Assembly (NCBI RefSeq): GCF_943193195.1
Contig: NZ_CALPDG010000028.1
Coordinates: forward strand, 1 to 51,833
Length of the DNA: 51,833 nucleotides
Reading direction: 5' to 3'
Source: Mediterraneibacter agrestimuris
GTDB taxonomy: Bacteria > Bacillota > Clostridia > Lachnospirales > Lachnospiraceae
A program made the position numbers and the translations under genes. Every line of letters starts with the position of its first letter. Positions within the stretch are counted from its first letter, which is position 1. Of this stretch, positions 24,689 through 32,967 are shown in pieces. The notes under the pieces are model-generated. The model did not search any database, was not told the DNA's origin, and was given only the letters and a program-made list of their open reading frames with translations.

Positions 24689-25384
24689 ATGAGTGAAAAA
24701 TTAAAAAAACTGGAAAAAAGTATAGGATATTATTTTCAGAATGAAGGTCTGCTTAAGCAGGCTATGACGCACAGCTCTTATATCAATGAACATCATTTGA
24801 AGAAAACAGAGTGCAATGAAAGACTGGAATTTCTGGGTGATGCGGTATTAGAACTAGTTTCTAGTGAGTTTTTGTATCATGGGCACCCAGATGTGTCCGA
24901 AGGAGAACTGACGCGTACCCGTGCCAGTATGGTGTGTGAACCGTCTCTGGCATTTTGTGCAAGAGATATTGAGCTGGGAAGTTACCTTTTGTTAGGAAAG
25001 GGAGAAGAGGCTACCGGAGGCAGAGAACGGGATTCTGTGACATCAGACGCGATGGAAGCATTAATAGGTGCTATTTATCTGGACAGTGGTTTTACTAGTG
25101 CAAAAGAGTTTATCCACAGGTTTATACTGTCGGATCTGGAGAATAAAAAGCTCTTTTTCGATAGCAAGACCATTTTACAGGAAATCGTACAGGCGGAGGA
25201 CGGACAGACAGCATCTTACCGACTGCTTGGAGAAGAGGGACCCGATCATAACAAGATATTTTTTGTGGAAGTATCTATCGGAGGAACCTGTTACGGTAAG
25301 GGAAAGGGACGCACAAAAAAGGCAGCGGAGCAGGAAGCTGCGTATCAGGCAATCCTGAAACTGCAAAAAGCGCAGAAGGGATAG
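24689..25384 (+). CDS. rnc: Ribonuclease III
   Basis: A 231-aa double-strand RNA endonuclease for rRNA and mRNA processing. The RNase III domain (about 1-150) carries the signature ERLEFLGDAVLELV with the metal Glu/Asp and the second site SDAMEALIGAIYLD. A C-terminal dsRNA-binding domain ends with GKGRTKKAAEQEAAYQAI. It is the usual neighbour of acpP and smc. Confidence 0.97.
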   Translation: MSEKLKKLEKSIGYYFQNEGLLKQAMTHSSYINEHHLKKTECNERLEFLGDAVLELVSSEFLYHGHPDVSEGELTRTRASMVCEPSLAFCARDIELGSYLLLGKGEEATGGRERDSVTSDAMEALIGAIYLDSGFTSAKEFIHRFILSDLENKKLFFDSKTILQEIVQAEDGQTASYRLLGEEGPDHNKIFFVEVSIGGTCYGKGKGRTKKAAEQEAAYQAILKLQKAQKG

Positions 25385-25392
25385 TACGAAAC

Positions 25393-25456
25393 GTAAATAT
25401 TCAGTGCATGGTCTTGTGCTTGCTGTAAAGTCTGTAAGAAAATGTACTGGAAAAGA
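25393..25456 (+). repeat. Truncated 111-bp repeat unit before smc (copy C)
   Basis: About the first 64 bp of the unit are recognisable: a GTAAATATTCAGTGCATGG end, the CTTGCTG core with AAAGTCTGTAAGAAAATG, and TACTGGAAAAG. The second (GAATCCGCCCT) hairpin is missing. The copy ends just before the smc ribosome binding site, so it forms most of the smc leader. Confidence 0.6.
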
Positions 25457-25470
25457 TAAGCAGGTGTTTT

Positions 25471-28400
25471 ATGTATTTAAAGAGTATTGAGGTGCAGGGG
25501 TTTAAATCCTTTGCAAATAAGATAAAATTTGACTTTCATCAGGGAATTACAGGAATCGTAGGACCCAACGGAAGCGGAAAGAGTAACGTTGCGGATGCGG
25601 TGCGCTGGGTACTCGGTGAACAGAGAGTCAAACAGCTTCGGGGCGGCACTATGCAGGATGTTATATTCTCAGGAACTGAAAACAGGAAGCCGCTGAGTTA
25701 TGCATCTGTTGCGATTACGCTGAACAATACAGACCACCATCTTCCGGTAGATTATGAGGAAGTAACGGTGACACGTAAGCTTTACCGCTCGGGTGAAAGT
25801 GAATATCTCATCAACGGCGCGTCATGCCGTCTTAAGGATATCAATGAGATGTTTTATGATACCGGTATTGGCAAGGAAGGTTATTCCATTATCGGTCAGG
25901 GACAGATTGATAAGATTTTGAGCGGTAAACCGGAAGAGAGACGCGAGCTTTTTGACGAAGCAGCGGGAATTGTGAAGTTTAAGCGCAGAAAGAATACATC
26001 CTTAAAGAAACTGGATGAGGAACGTCAGAATCTGACCCGTGTAAATGATATTTTGTCAGAGCTGGAAAAGCAGATAGGACCTTTGCAGAAGCAGTCTGAG
26101 GTGGCAAGAGAATATTTAAAGAAGAAGGAAGAACTGAAAACCTTTGATATCAATATGTTTCTTCTGGAAACCGAAAGAATTAAGGAGCAGATCCGTGAAA
26201 TTGATGAGAAGCTGAGAATTGCAACGGAGGAATTAGAAGAGGCAGATGTTCGTTATGGCGAGATGAAAACGGAGTATGACGCTATTGAGGAAGAGGTGGA
26301 TCAGATAGATCTGTCCATTGAGACGGCAAAAAATCAGCTGAATAAGACAACCCTTTTAAAACAGCAGTTAGAAGGGCAGATCAATGTATTAAAGGAGCAG
26401 ATCAATACAGTCCGCATGAATGATGAGCATTACGACAACCGCCAGCAGACGATCCGTATTGAGATTGAGACAAGAGAGGGGCAGCACAAAGAACTTGTAA
26501 AAGAGCAGACAGAAGTGCAGGCGAAATTGTCTGAGGTTTCCAAAGCGGATGAGGAAGCAAAGAAAAGTCTGATAGAAGTACAGAGCGGCATTGCGGCGCA
26601 TACGGCGGAGATTGAACAGAGCAAGCAGGAGATTATGGAATTGCTCAATAACCGTGCATCTACCCGTGCCAAGATCCAGCATTACGATACTACGCAAGAG
26701 CAGATCACAGTTCGGAAAGCGGAACTTAATAAACTGCTTATTGAGATAACTGGAAGCGGCGAGAAGCTGGCAGGAACATTGAAAGAACACGAAGCACAGC
26801 TTGCCGGAGTCAAAGGAGAGATTGAAGGATATACATCTCAGATTCAGGAAAATGAAGCCAAGATCGCATCTTACCAGAAAGCGCTGAGCGATGGACAGGA
26901 AAAGCTCAGGATCGGACAGACAGCTTATCATAGAGAGTCTTCCCGTCTGGAGTCTTTGAAGAATATTACCGAACGTTATGACGGTTATGGCAACAGTATC
27001 CGTAAGGTTATGAGCAATAAGGATAAAGTTCCGGGACTTCTGGGAGTGGTTGCTGATATTATCAAGGTAGACAAGGAATATGAGATTGCTGTAGAGACCG
27101 CTCTGGGCGGAAGTATTCAGAACATTGTGACAGATACAGAGGAAACGGCAAAACGGATGATTCAGTATTTGAAGCAGAATAAGTTCGGACGGGCCACTTT
27201 CCTTCCGCTGACCAGTATGCATGGGAACGGAGGAATCCGAAATGAGGAAGCGCTGCGTGAGGCCGGAGTGATTGGTCTTGCAAGCACGCTGGTGACTGTG
27301 GATAAACGTTTTCAGGGACTGGCAGAACAACTGCTTGGCAGAACCATCGTTGTAGATCATATTGATCATGGAATTGCCATTGCAAGAAAGTACAGACAGT
27401 CATTACGTCTTGTTACACTGGAGGGAGATTTGATCAATCCAGGCGGTTCCATGACAGGAGGAGCTTTTAAGAATTCCAGCAACCTGCTCAGCAGACGGCG
27501 TGAAATCGAAGAATTTGAAGGAACGGTCGCACTGCTGAAAAAAGATATGGATGCGATGGAAAAATCTGTCAGTGAATTAAAAGAGAAGCGTGCAGCCTGC
27601 TATAATGAAAATGATGAATTGCAGCAGAAACTGAGCCGCGCGTCTATTTCTGAGAATACAGTGAAAATGAACATGGAGCAGGTGCTGAATCGTCTTCGTG
27701 AATTTGAAGAACGGAACAGAACATATAAGGCTGAGCAGGAAGGGCTTCACAGACGCCTGAAAGAGATTCTGGACAATGAAGATTCCATACAGATGGAACT
27801 GGAAACTTCTGAACGTCTGGAAAAGGAATTGAATGAGAAGATAGAACTTCTTAGCGGACAACTGGAAACAGAGCGTGCAAAAGAGGCAGTCCAGTTAAAA
27901 CATTCAGAGGAAGTACATTTGTCCTATGCAAGTCTGGAGCAGCAGAATACATTTATTTCGGAAAATCTTTCACGTGTGGAAGAAGAGACTGCAAGGTTTG
28001 AATCGGAATTAAAGGAACTGGATATGCAGAAAGGCAACGCTTCCGGAGAGATTGCAGAGAAAGAAGAGCAGATCGGAGATTTACGGAAGACTATTGCTGA
28101 TTCCACCGAATTATTTGCGGAGATTCAGGAAGAAATCAAGAGTCAGACTGCAAAACGGGAAGAACTGAACCGCCGGCATAAGGCATTTTTGGGTAAGCGT
28201 GAGGAATTATCCAGGCATATGGCAGATCTGGATAAGGAATGTTTCCGCCTGAACAGTCAGAAGGAGTCTTATGAAGAAGCATCTGACAAGCAGATAAACT
28301 ATATGTGGGATGAATATGAACTGACTTATGGACGTGCGATGGAGTTAAGAGATGTTAACCTGACAGATCTGGCTTTCATGAAGCGTCAGATTCAATCACT

Positions 28401-29031
28401 GAAAAATGAAATTCGTAAGCTTGGCAATGTAAATGTCAATGCGATTGAAGATTATAAAAATGTTTCTGAACGTTATGAGTTCCTAAAAGAGCAGCATGAC
28501 GATTTGGTAGAGGCAGAAACAACGCTTGTGAAGATTATTGAGGAACTGGATACAGCGATGCGCAGGCAGTTCCAGGAGCAGTTTGCATTGATCTGTACAG
28601 AATTTGATAAGGTGTTTAAGCAGTTATTCGGCGGCGGAAAAGGAACACTGGAACTGATGGAAGATGAGGATGTGCTAGAAGCAGGAATTAAGATTATTGC
28701 GCAGCCGCCGGGAAAGAAATTACAGAATATGATGCAGCTTTCCGGTGGAGAAAAAGCATTGACGGCGATTTCACTCTTGTTTGCGATCCAGAACCTGAAG
28801 CCATCTCCGTTCTGTCTGCTTGACGAGATCGAAGCGGCGCTGGATGACAGCAATGTGGTAAGATTTGCGCAGTATCTGCATAAGCTGACTAAGAATACAC
28901 AGTTTATTGTTATTACCCACCGGCGGGGTACGATGACGGCAGCAGACCGCCTGTACGGAATTACGATGCAGGAAAAGGGTGTGTCTACACTTGTATCTGT
29001 GGATTTATTGGAAGATGAACTTACCAAATAA
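25471..29031 (+). CDS. smc: Chromosome partition protein SMC
   Basis: An 1186-aa condensin ATPase that organises and segregates the chromosome with ScpA/ScpB. Walker A is GPNGSGKSNVAD near residue 32. Two long coiled coils (about 165-500 and 670-1000) flank the hinge (about 515-650, GLLGVVADIIKVDKEYE to LINPGGSMTGGAF). The C-terminal head has the ABC signature LSGGEKALTAISLLFAI, Walker B CLLDEIEAALDD and the switch ITHRRGTM. A modest AGGTG precedes the ATG, and a repeat fragment forms the leader. Confidence 0.98.
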   Translation: MYLKSIEVQGFKSFANKIKFDFHQGITGIVGPNGSGKSNVADAVRWVLGEQRVKQLRGGTMQDVIFSGTENRKPLSYASVAITLNNTDHHLPVDYEEVTVTRKLYRSGESEYLINGASCRLKDINEMFYDTGIGKEGYSIIGQGQIDKILSGKPEERRELFDEAAGIVKFKRRKNTSLKKLDEERQNLTRVNDILSELEKQIGPLQKQSEVAREYLKKKEELKTFDINMFLLETERIKEQIREIDEKLRIATEELEEADVRYGEMKTEYDAIEEEVDQIDLSIETAKNQLNKTTLLKQQLEGQINVLKEQINTVRMNDEHYDNRQQTIRIEIETREGQHKELVKEQTEVQAKLSEVSKADEEAKKSLIEVQSGIAAHTAEIEQSKQEIMELLNNRASTRAKIQHYDTTQEQITVRKAELNKLLIEITGSGEKLAGTLKEHEAQLAGVKGEIEGYTSQIQENEAKIASYQKALSDGQEKLRIGQTAYHRESSRLESLKNITERYDGYGNSIRKVMSNKDKVPGLLGVVADIIKVDKEYEIAVETALGGSIQNIVTDTEETAKRMIQYLKQNKFGRATFLPLTSMHGNGGIRNEEALREAGVIGLASTLVTVDKRFQGLAEQLLGRTIVVDHIDHGIAIARKYRQSLRLVTLEGDLINPGGSMTGGAFKNSSNLLSRRREIEEFEGTVALLKKDMDAMEKSVSELKEKRAACYNENDELQQKLSRASISENTVKMNMEQVLNRLREFEERNRTYKAEQEGLHRRLKEILDNEDSIQMELETSERLEKELNEKIELLSGQLETERAKEAVQLKHSEEVHLSYASLEQQNTFISENLSRVEEETARFESELKELDMQKGNASGEIAEKEEQIGDLRKTIADSTELFAEIQEEIKSQTAKREELNRRHKAFLGKREELSRHMADLDKECFRLNSQKESYEEASDKQINYMWDEYELTYGRAMELRDVNLTDLAFMKRQIQSLKNEIRKLGNVNVNAIEDYKNVSERYEFLKEQHDDLVEAETTLVKIIEELDTAMRRQFQEQFALICTEFDKVFKQLFGGGKGTLELMEDEDVLEAGIKIIAQPPGKKLQNMMQLSGGEKALTAISLLFAIQNLKPSPFCLLDEIEAALDDSNVVRFAQYLHKLTKNTQFIVITHRRGTMTAADRLYGITMQEKGVSTLVSVDLLEDELTK

Positions 29032-29032
29032 T

Positions 29033-29074
29033 GTAAATGCACAGTTTATGTGCATTTTGGCTGTGAACGGTAAG
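29033..29074 (+). repeat. Second-family intergenic repeat (smc-ftsY)
   Basis: A 42-bp block from GTAAATGCACAGTTTATG to CTGTGAACGGTAA, identical at 37 of 42 positions to 32805-32846. The end CTGTGAACRGTAA is the family's terminal motif. A related GTAACGGTTCAACTGTTG follows at 29081-29098. It lies between smc and ftsY. Confidence 0.7.
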
Positions 29075-29120
29075 GAGAAAGTAACGGTTCAACTGTTGTA
29101 TAAGGATAAGGAGAGGGCAG

Positions 29121-30059
29121 ATGGAGGAAAAGCAGGGATTTTTTAAACGACTGGTATCCGGTCTGACAAAGACCAGAGATAATATTGTATCTGGAATGGA
29201 CAGTATTTTTTATGGATTTTCTCATATTGATGAGGACTTTTATGAAGAACTGGAAGAAGTATTGATCATGGGAGACTTAGGTGTCCGTACAACTATGAAT
29301 ATTCTGGATGATTTACGCGATAAGGTAAAAGAACAGCATATTAAAGAGCCGGCGGACTGCCGTCAGCTTTTGATCGACAGTATCAAGGAACAGATGGATG
29401 TAGGAGAGACTGCTTATGAGTTTGAAGACAGACAGTCCGTTGTATTTGTAATCGGAGTCAACGGTGTGGGAAAAACGACTACAATCGGAAAACTGGCGGG
29501 CAAGTTCCATGCAGAGCATAAAAAGGTCATTCTGGCAGCTGCAGATACCTTCCGTGCAGCTGCGGGAGAGCAGTTAAAGGAATGGGCCTTGCGTGCTCAG
29601 GTGGATATGATCGGCGGACAGGAGGGATCAGACCCGGCAGCCGTTGTCTTTGATGCAGTTGCGGCAGCAAAAGCGAGAAAGGCAGATATTCTTCTATGTG
29701 ATACAGCCGGACGGCTGCATAACAAGAAGAATCTGATGGAAGAGTTGAAAAAGATTAACCGTATCATCGACCGGGAATATTCAGAAGCCTATCGGGAAAC
29801 GTTGGTTGTTCTGGATGCAACGACCGGACAGAATGCATTGAATCAGGCGAAAGAATTCAATGAGGCGGCAGACATTACAGGCGTGATCCTGACTAAGATG
29901 GACGGAACTGCCAAAGGCGGAATCGCCGTTGCAATTCAGGCGGAATTGGGAATTCCGGTGAAATATATCGGAGTAGGCGAAGGAATTGATGATTTACAGA
30001 AATTTGATGCAGATAGGTTTGTAAACGCACTGTTTTTCCGTGAGGATGAGAGTGTATAA
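29121..30059 (+). CDS. ftsY: Signal recognition particle receptor FtsY
   Basis: A 312-aa SRP GTPase that docks ribosome-SRP complexes at the membrane. It lacks the long acidic A domain of E. coli FtsY and starts almost at the N domain, as in many Gram-positives. The G domain has GVNGVGKTTTIGKLAG (G1), AADTFRAAAGEQL, DTAGRLHNKKNLMEEL (G3), TKMDGTAKGG (G4) and the closing GVGEGIDDLQKFD. AAGGAG precedes the ATG. It follows smc as usual. Confidence 0.97.
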   Translation: MEEKQGFFKRLVSGLTKTRDNIVSGMDSIFYGFSHIDEDFYEELEEVLIMGDLGVRTTMNILDDLRDKVKEQHIKEPADCRQLLIDSIKEQMDVGETAYEFEDRQSVVFVIGVNGVGKTTTIGKLAGKFHAEHKKVILAAADTFRAAAGEQLKEWALRAQVDMIGGQEGSDPAAVVFDAVAAAKARKADILLCDTAGRLHNKKNLMEELKKINRIIDREYSEAYRETLVVLDATTGQNALNQAKEFNEAADITGVILTKMDGTAKGGIAVAIQAELGIPVKYIGVGEGIDDLQKFDADRFVNALFFREDESV

Positions 30060-30080
30060 CAGTTCAGGGGAGGAAGAAAT

Positions 30081-31295
30081 ATGTTGACATTAGAGAAATT
30101 TGAAGAGGCCAGTGAAGCAGTAAAGCGCGTCACCAGTCAGACGAAATTAGTATACAGTGAATATCTAAGTGAACAGACAGGTGGAAAGATTTACTTGAAA
30201 CCGGAAAATATGCAGCGTACAGGAGCATATAAGCTGCGCGGCGCCTATTACAAGATCAGCACCATGACAGAGGAAGAGCGGGAACGGGGGCTGATTACAG
30301 CCTCTGCGGGAAACCATGCCCAGGGCGTAGCCTATGCGGCAAAGGCATTTGGATGTAAGGCAGTTATAGTGATGCCTACAGTTACTCCTCTGATCAAGGT
30401 GAACCGGACGAAGAATTACGGGGCAGAAGTTGTCCTGTATGGAGATGATTACGATGCAGCCTGCGCACATGCTTTAGAACTGGCTGAGAAAGAAGGATAT
30501 ACCTTTGTTCACCCGTTTAACGATCTGGATGTGGCTTCCGGACAGGGAACGATTGCTATGGAAATTGTACAGGAATTGCCGACAGTGGATTATATTCTTG
30601 CTCCGGTGGGCGGAGGCGGACTTTTGACAGGTGTGTCTACGCTTGCTAAAATGCTGAATCCAAAGATTCAGGTGATCGGTGTAGAACCGCTGGAGGCAGC
30701 CAGCATGACAGCAGCTTTAGAAGCCGGAGAAGTAGTAGAGCTGGAAAGTGCTAATACTATTGCAGACGGTACTGCAGTTCGTGCGGTAGGGGACAAGCTG
30801 CTTCCGTATGTGAAAGAAAATGTAGAGAAAATACTGTTGGTAGAAGATAATGAGTTGATCGGCGTCTTTTTGGATATGGTTGAGAATCATAAGATGGTTG
30901 TGGAAAATTCGGGACTTTTGAGCGTAGCAGCTTTGAAACAGCTTGACCTGAAAGGAAAGAAAGTTGTCTGTATCTTAAGCGGAGGTAACATGGATGTAAT
31001 TACGATGTCCTCTGTAGTGCAGCATGGTCTGATTCAGAGAGACCGTATTTTCTCTGTATCAGTGCTCTTGCCGGATAAGCCAGGAGAACTGGTGAGTGTT
31101 GCGGCTGCCATTGCCGAGAATCAAGGCAATGTCATTAAGCTGGAGCATAATCAGTTTGTCAGTACCAACCGAAATGCGGCGGTAGAACTGCGTATCACGA
31201 TGGAAGCGTTTGGAACGGAACATAAACACAGGATTATGGATGCATTGGAAAAGAAAGGATTCAGACCGAAGCTGATCAGCGCAAAGCTGTATTAA
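30081..31295 (+). CDS. ilvA: Threonine ammonia-lyase
   Basis: A 404-aa PLP enzyme that deaminates threonine to 2-oxobutanoate. The PLP lysine is in GAYKLRGAYYKIS, with SAGNHAQGVAYAA and the phosphate-binding PVGGGGLLTG. A single C-terminal ACT-like domain (about 327-404, beginning FSVSVLLPDKPGELV) marks the medium form. It may serve isoleucine synthesis or threonine fermentation; no ilv genes are near, so catabolic use is possible. GGGGAGG precedes the ATG, 21 nt after ftsY, so cotranscription with ftsY is likely. Confidence 0.92.
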   Translation: MLTLEKFEEASEAVKRVTSQTKLVYSEYLSEQTGGKIYLKPENMQRTGAYKLRGAYYKISTMTEEERERGLITASAGNHAQGVAYAAKAFGCKAVIVMPTVTPLIKVNRTKNYGAEVVLYGDDYDAACAHALELAEKEGYTFVHPFNDLDVASGQGTIAMEIVQELPTVDYILAPVGGGGLLTGVSTLAKMLNPKIQVIGVEPLEAASMTAALEAGEVVELESANTIADGTAVRAVGDKLLPYVKENVEKILLVEDNELIGVFLDMVENHKMVVENSGLLSVAALKQLDLKGKKVVCILSGGNMDVITMSSVVQHGLIQRDRIFSVSVLLPDKPGELVSVAAAIAENQGNVIKLEHNQFVSTNRNAAVELRITMEAFGTEHKHRIMDALEKKGFRPKLISAKLY

Positions 31296-31308
31296 AATTG
31301 GATATTTA

Positions 31309-31340
31309 GTAATAGTTCAGCCTTATGGCTGCACTGTTAC
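31309..31340. repeat. Palindromic repeat, GTAACAGTTCAGCC type
   Basis: GTAATAGTTCAGCC, TTAT, then GGCTGCACTGTTAC: a 14-bp stem with two differences. It matches the terminal hairpin at 42123-42154 and lies in the convergent gap between ilvA and the PRPP synthetase gene. Confidence 0.7.
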
Positions 31341-31349
31341 GGTATTTAT

Positions 31350-31384
31350 GTTACTGTGCACAGCGTGCTGCTGTGCACAGTAAC
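31350..31384. repeat. Perfect 14-bp palindromic repeat, GTTACTGTGCACAG type
   Basis: GTTACTGTGCACAG, a 7-nt loop and CTGTGCACAGTAAC. It is a second-family element like 32703-32737. It may also act as a terminator for ilvA or for the convergent PRPP synthetase gene, but there is no clean T tract. Confidence 0.7.
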
Positions 31385-31434
31385 TATTTATTCTCTGAAT
31401 GCGCTGTTTTTTGTGAGATGGAAAAGGAAAAATT

Positions 31435-32604
31435 CTATCCCCGGTGTTTCTCGAGAAGTGTATGAATCTTTACGGTCGGATCGAGAACCGTGCTGATCGA
31501 TGTATCGTGATTCAGGGAATCTATGATAAGCGCAAGGAATTTGCTCATATCGGCGGTTACAAAGTACGGCTTCTCTTTCGCATACTGAGGCAGGTAGTTT
31601 AAATTGGTCGTGACAACTTTGTTGATATACCCCTTTTCGTAAAATTCATCAAATTTATCAAAGCCATCTGTAAACAATCCGAAAGTAGTGCAGACAAACA
31701 CTCTGTCTGCATGACGTTCCTTGAGCTGCTTTGCCACATCCAGCATACTTTCACCAGAAGAAATCATATCATCTACAATAATAACATCTTTGCCGGCGAC
31801 ATCATCGCCGAGGAATTCATGGGCAACGATCGGGTTCTTGCCGCCTACGATCGTGGAGTAATCGCGGCGTTTGTAGAACATACCCATATCTACACTGAGG
31901 ATATTGGAGAAATAGACGGCACGGTGCATAGCTCCTTCATCCGGACTGACAATCATCAGATGATTTTTATCCGCCTTAATATCAGGAACTGTGCGGAAGA
32001 GCGCTTTCATAAACTGATATGCAGGAGTAAAGGAATCAAATCCTTTCAGCGGAATCGCATTCTGTACGCGCGGATCATGGGCATCAAAAGTCAGGATGTT
32101 GGAAACACCCATTGCAGTCAGTTCTTTCAGTGCAAGGGCACAGTCCAGAGACTCCCTTTTGCTGCGCTTATGCTGACGGCTCTCGTACAAAAAAGGCATG
32201 ATGACGTTGACGCGGTGGATTTTGCCGGTAGCTGCGGAAATGATACGTTTTAAATCCTGAAAATGATCATCCGGTGACATATGGTTGATATGTCCGTTGA
32301 CGGTATATGTCAGGCTATGGTTACAGACATCCGTCATAATAAAGAGGTCGGCTCCTCGGATCGATTCTTTTAAGGTTCCTTTTGCCTCGCCGCTTCCGAA
32401 GCGGGGGCAACTACAGTCTACAAGATAGGTGTTAGTCTTATAATTCAGATACAGAGGGGAACTTTCGATGTCGTTAATTGTATTTTGACGAAAAGCGACA
32501 ATGTAGTCGTTAATTTTTTGTCCAAGTTCCTTACAACTCTCCATAACTGCCAGCTTTAATGGCGCTACGGGCAATGTTTTTTCCATTTGTTCAATGTTTG
32601 GCAT
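31435..32604 (-). CDS. prs: Ribose-phosphate pyrophosphokinase, long divergent form
   Basis: A 389-aa PRPP synthetase homologue, about 70 residues longer than the usual 315. The PRPP/ribose-5-P loop is clear in VIIVDDMISSGES, and a phosphoribosyl fold continues with VCTTFGLF. The usual YARQDRK flexible-loop motif appears as YESRQHKRSKRES, and the DLH segment as FDAHDPRVQNAIP. It should form PRPP from ribose-5-P and ATP for nucleotide, His and Trp synthesis, but the changes leave regulation and even exact activity open. It is convergent with ilvA. Confidence 0.82.
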   Translation of the reverse strand: MPNIEQMEKTLPVAPLKLAVMESCKELGQKINDYIVAFRQNTINDIESSPLYLNYKTNTYLVDCSCPRFGSGEAKGTLKESIRGADLFIMTDVCNHSLTYTVNGHINHMSPDDHFQDLKRIISAATGKIHRVNVIMPFLYESRQHKRSKRESLDCALALKELTAMGVSNILTFDAHDPRVQNAIPLKGFDSFTPAYQFMKALFRTVPDIKADKNHLMIVSPDEGAMHRAVYFSNILSVDMGMFYKRRDYSTIVGGKNPIVAHEFLGDDVAGKDVIIVDDMISSGESMLDVAKQLKERHADRVFVCTTFGLFTDGFDKFDEFYEKGYINKVVTTNLNYLPQYAKEKPYFVTADMSKFLALIIDSLNHDTSISTVLDPTVKIHTLLEKHRG

Positions 32605-32702
32605 GACATTCTCCTATTATGTATAAATTATTCTCAGACAGACAATGAACAGCATACCAAAGGCATGATGCGGGGAGTCTGATACAAAAAGAGGGAGGGT
32701 TT

Positions 32703-32846
32703 GTTACTGTTCACACCCTGCTGCTGTGCACAGTAACCGCATTTGCGCATTTAAAATCGCCTGCGGCGAGGCACAAATGCCTGTAAACTTTACTGTATTG
32801 GGTCGTAAATGCACAGTTTATGCGCATTTCGACTGTGAACAGTAAC
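32703..32846. repeat. 144-bp structured element with 13-bp inverted ends
   Basis: It begins GTTACTGTTCACA (32703-32715) and ends with its exact reverse complement TGTGAACAGTAAC (32834-32846). Inside are TGTGCACAGTAAC (32725-32737), which pairs with the left end, a hairpin pairing GCATTTG with CAAATGC around CGCC/GGCG, and the 42-bp block shared with 29033-29074. No ORF is present. It looks like a non-autonomous, MITE-like or structured RNA element. Confidence 0.7.
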
Positions 32847-32909
32847 GAGAATTTCCCATCTGACAATTATGATTATAACATTTTTTAACATAAATTCAAG
32901 CATTTGTGG

Positions 32910-32931
32910 TATACTGATTGCACGAGTGCAA
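32910..32931 (+). promoter_or_regulatory. DUF512 promoter with inverted repeat at the start site
   Basis: An extended -10, TGG plus TATACT (32910-32915), with no good -35. An inverted repeat TTGCAC-GA-GTGCAA (32918-32931) covers the expected start site. The combination suggests an activator- or repressor-controlled promoter. Confidence 0.45.
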
Positions 32932-32967
32932 TAAAAGCCGATACATCAAAAATCCAAAGGAGTTATT

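Noticed and set aside
26389-27369. 326-codon open frame on the minus strand
   Set aside because: It is antisense inside the smc coiled coil and hinge. The forward frame is clearly SMC and the reverse product matches nothing recognisable.
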